Shown: in pieces, positions 8,152 through 17,655 of the stretch
Layout of the letters: every line of letters starts with the position of its first letter
Position numbering within the stretch: position 1 is the stretch's first letter
NCBI RefSeq assembly: GCF_002218045.2
Contig: NZ_AP018686.1
Location: 1-64,000, forward strand
Reading direction: 5' to 3'
DNA from: Vibrio rumoiensis
GTDB taxonomy: Bacteria > Pseudomonadota > Gammaproteobacteria > Enterobacterales > Vibrionaceae
DNA length: 64,000 nucleotides
Notes under the pieces: model-generated
The model's database searches: none
Seen by the model: only the letters and a program-made list of their open reading frames with translations
What the model was told of the DNA's origin: nothing
Made by a program: the position numbers and the translations under genes

Positions 8152-8188
8152 AATAAAAAACGAGCATTGAACTGCTCGTTTTTTTATT
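8152..8188. terminator. Bidirectional intrinsic terminator
   Basis: AACGAGCA (about 8159-8166) pairs with TGCTCGTT (about 8173-8180), with A-run and T-run on either side. It can serve the dehydrogenase on the plus strand; the convergent HAD gene lies about 70 bp further on. Confidence 0.85.
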
Positions 8189-8253
8189 GCCGTGAAACGA
8201 GTGATTACACTGCTGAGTGTCGGATGACCCAGCGAGATTAATCACAATAGACG

Positions 8254-9240
8254 TTAATCAGCAAATACTTGTTTCCAGTCTTGCTTCATATCGACCACAT
8301 TCCAATTATCTTTTTGGGCAAGCGGAAGCGCTTTTTCTAAATGACCGATAGCAGAATCTTTATCATAAGCCCACTCACGTTTGTCATCAGTATGGTGGAT
8401 CAGTAATGCCATACTTGAGTAAGGTGAAGTTTTGGTCCATTGCAACATTTCTAAATCGCCATCGGAATTACCTGCGGCGAAAACGGGCTTTTTACCTATG
8501 TAGGTTTGAATGGTTAAGGGCTTTTGTGCCTTATCATTATTCACATTAATTTCAGGTAAACGCATGATGGTTGGTTTACCATCAATCACTTTGTACTCTG
8601 TTTTAACCGAAGAACCTAGAATCTGCTCCTTTGGTATACCATAAACTTCCGGAGCCCAAGCGCGCATAAAATCAACCCCGCCACCGGAAACAATATAGGT
8701 TTTGAAATCATTTTGCTGTAAGTAGTGTAGTAACTCCAGCATTGGTTGATAAACCATTTCGGTAAATGGACGTTGGCTATCAGGGTGACGGGCCGTTTTG
8801 AGCCATGCATTTACTGATGCATCAAATTGTTCACTGCTCATTCCGGTATGACTGGCCATCACAATCTTCAATAGACCTTCCATACCCGATTTTTTAACCC
8901 CTTCAAGATCGCCTTTTAATACCGATGCGAAAGGCTCTTGCGTTTTCCATTCAGGGTGCTGCGCGGCTTTTTCTTTGATTTGTGCTAGTGCGAAATACAG
9001 TTGGAAGTACACGGGTTTTTCAGCCCATAGCGTACCGTCGTTATCAAAGGTCGCAATGCGGTCTGCTACGGGAATGAATGTATCCGATTGGCTATCCGTT
9101 GAATGTTGAACGAATTGAATAATCTGTTGTTTGGTCGCGGTGTCATTCCATGATGGCAGAGGATCAGGGGGACTGTTAGCAAAAGAAAGGTGACTTATTA
9201 GCAACAAGAGTACAGGTAGAAAGTAACGTAATAGGTTCAT
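8254..9240 (-). CDS. Periplasmic HAD-superfamily phosphatase
   Basis: A 328-residue exported protein with a Sec signal peptide (LLRYFLPVLLLLISHLSFAN). HAD motif I is IATFDNDGTLWAEK (about residues 63-76), motif II is YIVSGGG, and motifs III/IV are GNSDGDLEML. The fold resembles phosphoserine-phosphatase-like HADs, predicting Mg-dependent hydrolysis of a small phosphoester in the periplasm. It lies 80 bp downstream of the arylsulfatase, on the same strand but beyond a terminator, so expression may be separate or by read-through. The substrate is unknown. Confidence 0.85.
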   Translation of the reverse strand: MNLLRYFLPVLLLLISHLSFANSPPDPLPSWNDTATKQQIIQFVQHSTDSQSDTFIPVADRIATFDNDGTLWAEKPVYFQLYFALAQIKEKAAQHPEWKTQEPFASVLKGDLEGVKKSGMEGLLKIVMASHTGMSSEQFDASVNAWLKTARHPDSQRPFTEMVYQPMLELLHYLQQNDFKTYIVSGGGVDFMRAWAPEVYGIPKEQILGSSVKTEYKVIDGKPTIMRLPEINVNNDKAQKPLTIQTYIGKKPVFAAGNSDGDLEMLQWTKTSPYSSMALLIHHTDDKREWAYDKDSAIGHLEKALPLAQKDNWNVVDMKQDWKQVFAD

Positions 9241-9271
9241 AAGGCATCCTTAAATCATCGGTGCAAAGTTC

Positions 9272-9306
9272 AAAAAAGGCCTACTGGTGAAGGTAGGCCT
9301 TGGTTT
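9272..9306 (-). terminator. Intrinsic terminator after the arylsulfatase
   Basis: The stem AAGGCCTAC (9276-9284) pairs with GTAGGCCTT (9293-9301). On the minus strand it is followed by TTTTTTG, so it terminates transcription leaving the arylsulfatase. Confidence 0.85.
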
Positions 9307-9322
9307 GGTATTACTACATCGG

Positions 9323-10849
9323 CTAGTTACGTTGAGCCTGAGTTTGTGTCATTGTTTTAAGCACTTTTTCAATACTTAAAGAGCTACTTTGTGTTGCTGG
9401 GAACTCTTTAAATGTCTCAAGGAACTTACGTACAACGGCTTGAGCAGGAACAAACATCCACATTTGTTCAGCATAGAAGCGACCGATGTATAGTTTTGAA
9501 TCCGGACTCACTTCGAATGGGTCCATACGTAGGTTAACAATCAATGGCCAGCTTGGCGTTTTACGGTAGGCTGTAGAGATATCACCTTCCATAATACTGA
9601 AGTGAATTTTCCAATCTTTGTAGCGTAGGGCGTTTAGGTTACCCGCGGCATCAAAGTAGAAAATCTCATCACGTTTACCTGGGCCTTTACCTTCAAGCAA
9701 TTCTGTTTGGTCGTAACCATCTAGGTGAGCTTTGAACGTTTTGCCATTGGCTTGGTAACCTTTAAGTAGTTTTTCTTTTACTTTTGGCTCGCCAGCAGCG
9801 GCAACTAATGTTGGCATCCAGTCTTCTTGTGAGAAGATGTCGTTGATAACCGTACCTGGTTTCACGTGACCAGGCCAACGAACCATCATAGGGACACGGA
9901 AACCGCCTTCCCATGTTGTTCCTTTCTCACCTTTAAATGGTGTGGTACCACCATCAGGCCAAGTTACTTTCTCTGCACCATTATCGGTTGAGAAGATAAC
10001 AATCGTGTTATCTGCCACACCGAGCTCGTCGAGCTTGTCTAGCATTACACCCACTTGGTCATCCAGATCCATCATGCCATCGGCATAAATACCGTAGCCT
10101 GATTTACGTGCGTATTTTTCACTTAGATGAGTCCAAATGTGCATACGGGTTGAATTGTGCCAAATAAAGAATGGCTTATTGGCTTTCACCGCTTTTTCCA
10201 TGAAGGCTAAGCTTTGCTCTAGCGTTTCTTGGTCGACATTTTCCATACGTTTGCGCGTAAGAGGGCCGGTATCTTCAATTTTTCCATCAGCAGTTGCTTT
10301 CAATACACCGCGAGGGCCAAATTTTTTGCGGAATTCAGGATCTTTAGGATAGAACTCACCCTCTGGCTCTTCTTCAGCATTTAGGTGGTATAAGTTACCA
10401 AAGAACTCGTCAAAGCCATGATTAGTTGGCAAATGTTCATCTTGGTCGCCTAAGTGGTTTTTACCAAATTGACCACTGACATAACCTTGATTTTTAAGAA
10501 GTTCGGCGATGGTTGGATCTTTAGCTTGAATACCGTCTTTCGATCCAGGCATACCGATGGTTAACAAGCCAGTACGAAATGGATGTTGACCTAAAATGAA
10601 AGAGGCTCGGCCAGCGGTACAACTTTGTTGTGAATAAGCGTCAGTAAATAGGGCACCTTCATTAGCAATTCGATCGATGTTCGGTGTACGACCACCCATC
10701 ATGCCATTGTGATAGGCGCTGATGTTATACACACCTACATCATCACCCCAGAAAACCAAAATGTTTGGCTTTTTATCTGTTGCTGCAAAAGTGCTAAATG
10801 AAGCTAAAGCTCCGCTTATCACTAGTGCTTTCTTCAAAAAATTACGCAT
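9323..10849 (-). CDS. Exported arylsulfatase, cysteine type
   Basis: A 508-residue periplasmic sulfatase with a Sec signal peptide ending near STFAA. The N-terminal metal site is in NILVFWGDDVG. The sulfatase signature SCTAGRASF places the formylglycine precursor at C77 (C-x-A-x-R type). FSTDNGAEK gives further metal ligands, and GTTPFKGEKGTTWEGG and VPMMVRWPGH are family blocks. It should hydrolyse organic sulfate esters once C77 is converted to formylglycine. It is transcribed away from the MoxR/VWA operon, separated by a 300-bp divergent promoter region, and an FGE-fold lipoprotein is encoded 8 kb away. Confidence 0.93.
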   Translation of the reverse strand: MRNFLKKALVISGALASFSTFAATDKKPNILVFWGDDVGVYNISAYHNGMMGGRTPNIDRIANEGALFTDAYSQQSCTAGRASFILGQHPFRTGLLTIGMPGSKDGIQAKDPTIAELLKNQGYVSGQFGKNHLGDQDEHLPTNHGFDEFFGNLYHLNAEEEPEGEFYPKDPEFRKKFGPRGVLKATADGKIEDTGPLTRKRMENVDQETLEQSLAFMEKAVKANKPFFIWHNSTRMHIWTHLSEKYARKSGYGIYADGMMDLDDQVGVMLDKLDELGVADNTIVIFSTDNGAEKVTWPDGGTTPFKGEKGTTWEGGFRVPMMVRWPGHVKPGTVINDIFSQEDWMPTLVAAAGEPKVKEKLLKGYQANGKTFKAHLDGYDQTELLEGKGPGKRDEIFYFDAAGNLNALRYKDWKIHFSIMEGDISTAYRKTPSWPLIVNLRMDPFEVSPDSKLYIGRFYAEQMWMFVPAQAVVRKFLETFKEFPATQSSSLSIEKVLKTMTQTQAQRN

Positions 10850-11154
10850 GAAATCCTCCTGCGCGATAGTCCATAAAAAGGTCGGTAAATACCATTCCTT
10901 TAGCTTGAGTGTTGTTCAAAAGATATTTTATCGCACAACCTGATGATGAAATACCCAACACCATTAAGTCTAATTCATTTACTTAGAATGTCCGGTTTTT
11001 GTTTTAAAGCATTGTTAATATAGAGGTTTTTTGATGCTTCCTACCGGGAGGATTTACTTGCTGGGTGATTATAAAGGTTATAACCGGAAGTTATTTTTTA
11101 TACGTATATACTGCAATAAAGGATCTTTTTTTGATGTGATTTTATGAGGTGAGC
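10850..11154. other. Divergent promoter region, sulfatase / MoxR operon
   Basis: About 300 AT-rich bp between the two oppositely oriented starts. No gene or clear operator was recognised. Shared regulation is plausible, possibly by the LysR protein encoded at 17656. Confidence 0.4.
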
Positions 11155-12141
11155 ATGAGCATAAACCGTGATTCTATTCAATACTTAGTCGATCATGTTG
11201 AACAGTCTGTGATTGGGCAATCTCATGTGGTTAATGCTTTGGTGATTGGTCTATTAACCGGTGGGCATATTTTATTGGAAGGGTTACCGGGCACGGCGAA
11301 AACCCGTTCGGTAAAGGCGCTCGCCAATGCGCTGCAAACCCAGTTTGGTCGTATTCAATTTACTCCAGATTTATTACCTTCTGATGTGACGGGAACCGAG
11401 TTGTATCAGGAAATCGATGGTCATCATCAATTGCATTTTCAAGCGGGGCCGATTTTCAATAACCTTGTACTGGCCGATGAGATCAATCGTGCGCCAGCAA
11501 AAGTACAAGCGGCCTTACTTGAAGCGATGGCGGAAGGGACCATTACTGTTGGGGATAAAACCCATCCGTTACCAGATTTATTCATGGTATTAGCGACTCA
11601 AAACCCAATTGAGCAAGAAGGGACTTACCCGTTACCTGAAGCGCAAATGGATCGCTTTTTATTAAAGGTCAATGTCGACTATCCAACCGGCAGTGCAGAG
11701 AAAGACATCATCCGATTAGTCCGTAGTGAGGAGCAGGGAAGTCTACAATCTAATGGTTCCGCTGAAGCCGCTTTTCAATTTGATATTCAAACGCTTTTTG
11801 ATGCACGCCAAGAAATCTCAACGATTGAAGTTTCAGAGATGGCAGAAGATTATATCGTCAATTTAGTGATGGCGACTCGTACGCCGAGTGATTATCCTAA
11901 TTCATCGTTAAGCCAATGGATTCAAGTTGGCTCAAGCCCACGCGCATCCATTGCTTTGGATAAATGCTCACGAGCTCATGCTTGGCTCAATGGCCGCGAT
12001 CACGTGACTCCGGATGATATACGAGCCATGGTACCGATGGTGATGGGGCATCGTTTTATACTTTCTTATGATGCTCTGGCGGATGGCGTTACCCACCAGC
12101 GAGTGATTGATGAGCTATTGAGTTGTGTGGCAATCGGTTAA
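11155..12141 (+). CDS. MoxR-family AAA+ ATPase
   Basis: A 328-residue AAA+ ATPase. Walker A is GLPGTAKT, the MoxR-specific form, and Walker B is LVLADEINRAP; sensor 1 lies in VLATQNPIEQEGTYPLPEAQ. MoxR ATPases act as chaperones that activate or assemble partners, usually with von Willebrand A proteins such as those encoded next. An ATG start at 11155 is chosen because GAGGTG sits correctly before it; a GTG two codons earlier is possible. First gene of a six-gene operon with a 10-bp gap to the next. Confidence 0.93.
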   Translation: MSINRDSIQYLVDHVEQSVIGQSHVVNALVIGLLTGGHILLEGLPGTAKTRSVKALANALQTQFGRIQFTPDLLPSDVTGTELYQEIDGHHQLHFQAGPIFNNLVLADEINRAPAKVQAALLEAMAEGTITVGDKTHPLPDLFMVLATQNPIEQEGTYPLPEAQMDRFLLKVNVDYPTGSAEKDIIRLVRSEEQGSLQSNGSAEAAFQFDIQTLFDARQEISTIEVSEMAEDYIVNLVMATRTPSDYPNSSLSQWIQVGSSPRASIALDKCSRAHAWLNGRDHVTPDDIRAMVPMVMGHRFILSYDALADGVTHQRVIDELLSCVAIG

Positions 12142-12151
12142 GAGAGGCATT

Positions 12152-13096
12152 ATGGCAACTCAAGACTTAGATCCTAGAGTGTATTGTGAGTTTTCTCGCT
12201 TAGTTCGTCTGCAAGCACAATCTCATGCCTTTAGCTTTTTACCTCAGATGAATGCTGGAACCGCGTTAGCGGGCCGGCATAATTCTCGTTTCCGAGGAAG
12301 AGGGCTTAATTTTGAAGAGCTTCGTCATTACCAATTAGGCGATGATATTCGAAATTTAGATTGGAAGGTGACGATTCGTACCGGAAAACCTCATGTGAGA
12401 ACCTATACGGAAGAGAAAGATCGACATGTCTTAATTGCCGTTGATCAACGCAGTGGGATGTTTTTTTCTTCACTACATACCATGAAATCTGTCGTGGCCG
12501 CCGAAATTGCTGCTCTCACCGCATGGCGAGTTCTTAAAGACAATGATCGCGTTGGCTTTAGTTTTATCACTCCTCAACGTATTAGCCACCATAAAGCTCA
12601 ACGTTCACAGAATGGCTTATTAAGGGATCTTAATGAGATGGCTCGGCATAACCAATCGTTAAATATTGAATCGAAGAATGATAATCATGTGCACTTTAGC
12701 GATTGGGTGAAGAGTATTGCCCAATTGAAACTAAAAGGGGCCACCATTGTGATGATCAGTGATTGGAATGATGCGACCGAATTGGATCTGAAAAGGCTAC
12801 AGCACTTACAACAGCATAATGACATTTTAAGCCTGATGGTTTCTGATCCGATGGAGCAATCGTTGCCTGAGAAAATAACCCATAGTCGTTGGGTGATTGG
12901 TGACGGTTCTTATCAACTGAGTTTAGATACTGGAAGCAAGGTTGATATCGCCAATGAGACCCTTCGCAGTACCAGTCATATCAAACGAGAGCAATTAGCC
13001 AAAATTATGGCGTTTAACAACTTGCCTTTCATTAACTTAGATACATCAGGTGAGCATATCAAGCAATACAAACGCTCAATAGGGGGGCAGAGATGA
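12152..13096 (+). CDS. DUF58 protein of the MoxR operon
   Basis: A 314-residue DUF58 protein, a VWA-like partner of MoxR ATPases. The hallmark block is GRGLNFEELRHYQLGDDIRNLDWKV (written here as a family region, about residues 45-75), followed by TGKPHVRTYTEEKDRHVL. A later segment (VMISDWND) looks like a VWA strand with acidic residues. The start is the ATG with GAGAGG upstream. It overlaps the next gene by 4 bp (ATGA), implying translational coupling. Likely cytoplasmic; its molecular partner is unknown. Confidence 0.9.
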   Translation: MATQDLDPRVYCEFSRLVRLQAQSHAFSFLPQMNAGTALAGRHNSRFRGRGLNFEELRHYQLGDDIRNLDWKVTIRTGKPHVRTYTEEKDRHVLIAVDQRSGMFFSSLHTMKSVVAAEIAALTAWRVLKDNDRVGFSFITPQRISHHKAQRSQNGLLRDLNEMARHNQSLNIESKNDNHVHFSDWVKSIAQLKLKGATIVMISDWNDATELDLKRLQHLQQHNDILSLMVSDPMEQSLPEKITHSRWVIGDGSYQLSLDTGSKVDIANETLRSTSHIKREQLAKIMAFNNLPFINLDTSGEHIKQYKRSIGGQR

Positions 13097-13593
13097 CTAC
13101 CCAGCCAACCCCACCTTCTACTTATATTCTTAAACAATTACATGATGTTGGCTTACCTGAACCTGTGAGCTGGTGGCCACAAACGATAGGTTGGAAAATA
13201 CTGCTTGGGATAGGTTTGGTACTACTTTCTATTTGGTTGTATCAGCAAGGTCGGAGTTGGTGGACAAATCGTTATCGACGCGAGGCGCTCGCGGTCACTG
13301 AGTCATTAGATATCCATTCCCCTAAATTTGAATATCAAGTCTTTGTGATCATCAAGCGGGTGATGGGCTATCTTAATTGCGCCGATCAAGCCGCGTATGG
13401 TGAGGGTTTTCTGCAAGCCTTATACGCCTATATTCCTCATGATGATTCTAAGATGGAGCCTGAACTTGCTGACAAATGGATGTTGTCACTCAATAGCAGC
13501 AAACAGGCACTGAATATGGAAGAGAAACAACGTATTCATCAATACTGTTTGCATTGGATAAAAGAGCACCAACAATCGGGGGCTGGAGCATAA
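13093..13593 (+). CDS. DUF4381 membrane protein
   Basis: A 166-residue protein with one membrane segment near the N terminus (about residues 28-47, TIGWKILLGIGLVLLSIWLY), followed by a basic helical domain. DUF4381 proteins are usually encoded between DUF58 and VWA genes in MoxR operons, as here. It starts by ATGA overlap with the previous gene and ends by TAATG overlap with the next. Probably a membrane anchor or adaptor of the VWA complex; the exact role is unknown. Confidence 0.85.
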   Translation: MTTQPTPPSTYILKQLHDVGLPEPVSWWPQTIGWKILLGIGLVLLSIWLYQQGRSWWTNRYRREALAVTESLDIHSPKFEYQVFVIIKRVMGYLNCADQAAYGEGFLQALYAYIPHDDSKMEPELADKWMLSLNSSKQALNMEEKQRIHQYCLHWIKEHQQSGAGA

Positions 13594-14624
13594 TGATGTC
13601 ATCACTAGAATTTGCTACCCCTAACTGGTTTTGGATTCTGCCGTTACCCATATTGGTTTATTTCTTATTTCCCGCTTATCGAACCAAACAAACCGCGATC
13701 AAAGTCCCCTTCTTTCACTTATTGATTGAAGCGATAGGGGAAGAGCCATCGGAAGGGGCAACCCAACTTAAGGCGAGTTGGTGGCAGCGTATTGCGCTGG
13801 TGGTTGCTTGGGGATGCTTAGTGATGGCTTTAGCTCAACCCAAAGTGTTGGGTGAACCTCAAACTCGTGAAAGCATGGGGCGAGATGTCATGGTGGCCGT
13901 GGATTTATCCGGCTCAATGTCTGAGCAAGATTTTAGTGATGCACAAGGTCATAAAGTGAATCGCTTAGATGCCGCAAAAATGGTACTGCAGGATTTTGTT
14001 GCCCAACGAAAAGGCGACCGTCTTGGGTTGATTTTGTTTGGTGATGCCGCGTTTATCCAAACCCCGTTTACCGCAGATCATGACGCGTGGTTAACCTTGT
14101 TAGAACAAACGGATGTGTCGATGGCGGGAGAAAGTACCCACCTTGGTGATGCTATCGGACTTGCGATTAAAACCTTTGAGCAAAGCCAACACAGCCAAGA
14201 TCGTCAAAAAGTCGTGATCGTGCTCACCGATGGTAATGATACTGGCAGTTTTGTGGAGCCACTAGATGCTGCAAAAGTCGCGGCTGCCAAAGGCGTTCGT
14301 ATTCATGTTATTGCGATGGGCGATCCGAGTACAGTTGGAGAGCAGGCGATGGATATGGATGTGATAAACCACATTGCCAGTACCACCGGAGGAAAGGCTT
14401 ATCAGGCAAAAGACAGTGATGGATTAAAACAAGCCTATGCCAGTATTAACGATTTAGAACCACAGTTGTATGAAAGCACAACTTATCGCCCTAAGATTTC
14501 ATTGCAGCATTACTTTGTCATGGTGGTGCTTGTTTTATATACCTGCTTATTTCTCATTGCGACGGTGAGGAGAGTGGGGGCTGCGCGCTTAAATACACCC
14601 GCACAGGAGAAAGAGCATGTTTGA
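13593..14624 (+). CDS. BatA-like von Willebrand A membrane protein
   Basis: About 343 residues. An N-terminal pair of membrane helices (PNWFWILPLPILVYFLF and RIALVVAWGCLVMALAQ) precedes a VWA domain with an intact MIDAS (VAVDLSGSMSEQD, then GEST and VVIVLTDGND). A C-terminal membrane helix (HYFVMVVLVLYTCLFLIA) follows. The VWA domain should face the periplasm and bind a metal-dependent partner. Start chosen at the ATG overlapping the previous stop; a second Met follows at once. Overlaps the next gene by 8 bp. Confidence 0.9.
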   Translation: MMSSLEFATPNWFWILPLPILVYFLFPAYRTKQTAIKVPFFHLLIEAIGEEPSEGATQLKASWWQRIALVVAWGCLVMALAQPKVLGEPQTRESMGRDVMVAVDLSGSMSEQDFSDAQGHKVNRLDAAKMVLQDFVAQRKGDRLGLILFGDAAFIQTPFTADHDAWLTLLEQTDVSMAGESTHLGDAIGLAIKTFEQSQHSQDRQKVVIVLTDGNDTGSFVEPLDAAKVAAAKGVRIHVIAMGDPSTVGEQAMDMDVINHIASTTGGKAYQAKDSDGLKQAYASINDLEPQLYESTTYRPKISLQHYFVMVVLVLYTCLFLIATVRRVGAARLNTPAQEKEHV

Positions 14625-16308
14625 TTCTCTGGTGTGGCAACAACTACTGAGCCAGTTTCATTTTATTCGTCCATGGTGGTTGCTGGGTTTCCTTCCTTTG
14701 GGGATGTTATGGTTTTTACGCTGGCGCAATGAACAACAACCTCAATGGGCTGACGTGCTCCCCGAGCATTTACGAAAAGTGTTAACTATTGGCGAGCATG
14801 GTTGGAAAAAGCAACTACCGTTAAAGGCATTAGCCCTGTGTATTGCGATTGGCGTATTGATTTGCGCAGGCCCTACATGGCAAAGAGAGGCGTCCCCATT
14901 TGGGGAAGATAAAGCCGAAATGGTTGTGGTATTAGATAACTCAGAGTCAATGTTGGAAACGGATCTCCCCCCGAGCCGGCTTGAGCGAGCCAAGCAAAAA
15001 ATACGAGATCTACTCACCTTACGGGCTGGTGGGAAAACCGGTTTAGTGGTCTATGCCGGATCGGCTCACACCGCGATGCCATTAACTCAAGATAGTGCTG
15101 TTTTTACGCCATTTTTAACCGCGATTAGTCCGAATATTATGCCCGAAGCGGGAAAGTTCGCCGATAAAGCGCTGCCTATTATTGACCAGTTATTGAAAGG
15201 AAAATTAGGTGGAACCGTATTATTAGTCACGGATGGTGTCACGCCACAAGCCATTGAGGCTTATGCTACCTTTTTTCAAAATAAGCCTTATCAGTTGCTG
15301 ATTTTGGCGGCTGGAAACCCAGAGCTTGTGGTTAATAACCCTATTGATATGAGATCGCTTGAGACGTTAGCGAGCGAGACGGGGGGCCGATTGGTCACGA
15401 CTTCGGTTGATGATAGTGATTTACAAGAGCTAAATCGTGCTATTGAACGACACATGCAACTGAATGGCGAATCGGCGATGCCATGGAAGGATATGAGTCA
15501 TCCTCTGATTATTGTCTTAGCGGCGTTGACCCTATTGTGGTTTAGGAAAGGTTGGTTAGTGCAATGGTGCTTAATTGGTGCATTGTCGTTGTCATTTTTA
15601 CCATTACCTGCGCAGGCTTCTGTTTATTCACAAGCAGAAAAAGTGCCTGCAACTCAACATATTACTACCTGGCAACGAGTATCGCAGTGGTGGATAGACT
15701 TGTGGCTGACACCGGATCAACAAGGCCAACGGTATTTTAATGATTTGAATTATCTTGAAGCTGCCAAACATTTTAATGACCCCATGCGTAAAGGTATTGC
15801 CTACTACTATGCGAGTGAGTTTAAGCTGGCACAGTCTGAATTTATTGAAGCTAATTCCGATCTCGGTTGGTATTACGCGGCAAGCGCTTTGGCTCGGCAA
15901 CGAGAGTATGTGGCCGCGCGTAACTTGTTACGCCAGTTATCCGAAAAACCAGACATCGATCCTCGATTGCTTAAGGATATTCAAAATAACTTACAGGTGA
16001 TGGAAAGTATTGTTGAAGATGTGAATCGTACCAGCGAAAGCCAAACCGGATCGCTTGATGGCCCAGAAGAGAGTAAAGAGTTAGGAAACCAGCCTAAAAC
16101 GGGCGATGGTGCGGAAGAGCAAGTCTCCTCTCAACTAATGAAAAAAGAAACCCTTAATGCTGAGCAAATTTTAGGCAGTGATGAGTTAGCCGATAAATGG
16201 CTGAAAAAAGTCGATGCAGATCCAAAGCATTTCTTATCGCGCAAATTTATGTTGCAACTACAGCAACCAGCGCCTTCAGCAACACCGGTAGAGGATGCTC
16301 AAGAATGA
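14617..16308 (+). CDS. BatB/BatC-like VWA protein with TPR-like tail
   Basis: A 563-residue protein combining the roles of BatB and BatC. Residues about 1-85 contain two membrane helices. A VWA domain has a MIDAS (VVLDNSESMLETD, LLVTDGVTP), then come further membrane helices around 295-335 and a periplasmic C-terminal domain of TPR-like helices (LNYLEAAKHF, GIAYYYASEFKLAQSEFIEA). The tail after about 480 is polar and low complexity. It overlaps both neighbours (8 bp and 4 bp), so it is translated with them. Predicted to form a heteromeric VWA complex with the preceding protein. Confidence 0.88.
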   Translation: MFDSLVWQQLLSQFHFIRPWWLLGFLPLGMLWFLRWRNEQQPQWADVLPEHLRKVLTIGEHGWKKQLPLKALALCIAIGVLICAGPTWQREASPFGEDKAEMVVVLDNSESMLETDLPPSRLERAKQKIRDLLTLRAGGKTGLVVYAGSAHTAMPLTQDSAVFTPFLTAISPNIMPEAGKFADKALPIIDQLLKGKLGGTVLLVTDGVTPQAIEAYATFFQNKPYQLLILAAGNPELVVNNPIDMRSLETLASETGGRLVTTSVDDSDLQELNRAIERHMQLNGESAMPWKDMSHPLIIVLAALTLLWFRKGWLVQWCLIGALSLSFLPLPAQASVYSQAEKVPATQHITTWQRVSQWWIDLWLTPDQQGQRYFNDLNYLEAAKHFNDPMRKGIAYYYASEFKLAQSEFIEANSDLGWYYAASALARQREYVAARNLLRQLSEKPDIDPRLLKDIQNNLQVMESIVEDVNRTSESQTGSLDGPEESKELGNQPKTGDGAEEQVSSQLMKKETLNAEQILGSDELADKWLKKVDADPKHFLSRKFMLQLQQPAPSATPVEDAQE

Positions 16309-17567
16309 AGTCATTAAGCGTGATGCTAACCCTTTTATTATTTCAGTGCCTATGGGCCGCCAACAGCGCGATTGCCGATGAAGTGTCAGATATGTCAGCG
16401 CCTAAAGTGATGGTAAAGGTCGATTCTTGGCTAGGGGAGGCTAAACAAGTTGAGTCATCGAAAAATTATGCGGTGAGTGAACAAGTTATCTTACATATTG
16501 ACGTGAGTACACCGCGTTGGTTCTTAGGCCCGACCACGATTGGAAAGATTGATATTCCCAATTTAATTGTGAAACAAAGAAACCAACTTGCCACCAATTA
16601 TACGCAACGAGAAGGTGGCGTAACGTGGTCTCATCAACGTTGGGAAATTACCTTATACCCTCAATCTTCGGGAACGTTTCGTTTACCCCAAATCCCAGTG
16701 TCTGCCACTATTGCAGGGGATGAGGGGCAAAAAGTTCAAAAAAGCGCATCGACCTCTGCATTAAGTTTTAAAGCATTACTACCGGATGGGCAATTAACGG
16801 ATAACGATAAGTGGTTTGCAGCAAGTAAAGTGGCTGTGGAGCAAAACTGGCAAACCAGTCATGAGCAACTCAAAGTCGGGGATGCGATCACTCGAACGCT
16901 AAAAATCACAGCTGATGATTCCCTGTCCATTTTATTGCCGAAATGGTTGGAAGAGAAAAGTACCTCTGATTATCAGGCTTATTCCGATCCGGCTAAATTA
17001 GTTGATAAAAGTGTTCGCGGAGATTATCTATCGAGCCGTGAAGATAAAGTGGTTTATGTGATGCAGAAAGGCGGGGAGGTGACTTTCCCTAGCTTTACCA
17101 TCACGTGGTGGAACACCAAAAACCAAGCGCTTGAAACCATTCATATTGAAGGGAAGTCGTTTCAAGTTAAGCATACCTTGTCGTCGTTTATTCAAACCTA
17201 TTGGTTATGGTTGGTCTCGTTAGCGTTGGGTTTGATGGCTATTGTGATTTTTGTCTTCGGGGTGATTCGTTATTATCGCGATCGTCCTTTGCCACTTTTT
17301 ATCCAATTTCATCGGTCTGTATTCAATAACAACGTCAAAACCGCACGCTTACTCTTGTATATCAAACTGAAAAAAGTGATGCAGAAAGATGCTTTTTTTC
17401 AAGTCGATGAGTTGCAATCATTGACCGAGGGGGTCGCCGATCCCAAAAGCGGCAGTAAGCAGATAAAAAGTTACTGGAAGCGAATTAAAGCAAACAACGT
17501 TTCTGCAAATAGCCCACTTCAGCCGCTTAAGCTGAAAAGCACTTTAGATAAAATCGTAAATAAATAG
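16305..17567 (+). CDS. BatD-family protein
   Basis: A 420-residue exported protein. It has a signal peptide (MKSLSVMLTLLLFQCLWAAN), Ig-like beta-rich BatD domains in the periplasm (WFLGPTTIGKIDIPNLIVKQ, FRLPQIPVSATI), a membrane helix at about 310-335 (WLWLVSLALGLMAIVIFVFG) and a basic cytoplasmic tail. The start is the ATG overlapping the previous stop (ATGA); the open frame continues further upstream but only as overlap. Last gene of the MoxR operon. Bat proteins are linked to stress tolerance in other bacteria; the role here is unknown. Confidence 0.87.
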   Translation: MKSLSVMLTLLLFQCLWAANSAIADEVSDMSAPKVMVKVDSWLGEAKQVESSKNYAVSEQVILHIDVSTPRWFLGPTTIGKIDIPNLIVKQRNQLATNYTQREGGVTWSHQRWEITLYPQSSGTFRLPQIPVSATIAGDEGQKVQKSASTSALSFKALLPDGQLTDNDKWFAASKVAVEQNWQTSHEQLKVGDAITRTLKITADDSLSILLPKWLEEKSTSDYQAYSDPAKLVDKSVRGDYLSSREDKVVYVMQKGGEVTFPSFTITWWNTKNQALETIHIEGKSFQVKHTLSSFIQTYWLWLVSLALGLMAIVIFVFGVIRYYRDRPLPLFIQFHRSVFNNNVKTARLLLYIKLKKVMQKDAFFQVDELQSLTEGVADPKSGSKQIKSYWKRIKANNVSANSPLQPLKLKSTLDKIVNK

Positions 17568-17655
17568 CTCTAGTCTCTTAAAAATTTGGTTGTTGTGATG
17601 TTAAGTAATTGTCATTGTAATACAATAAACCCTTATTCGTTTTAGGTGTTAAAGT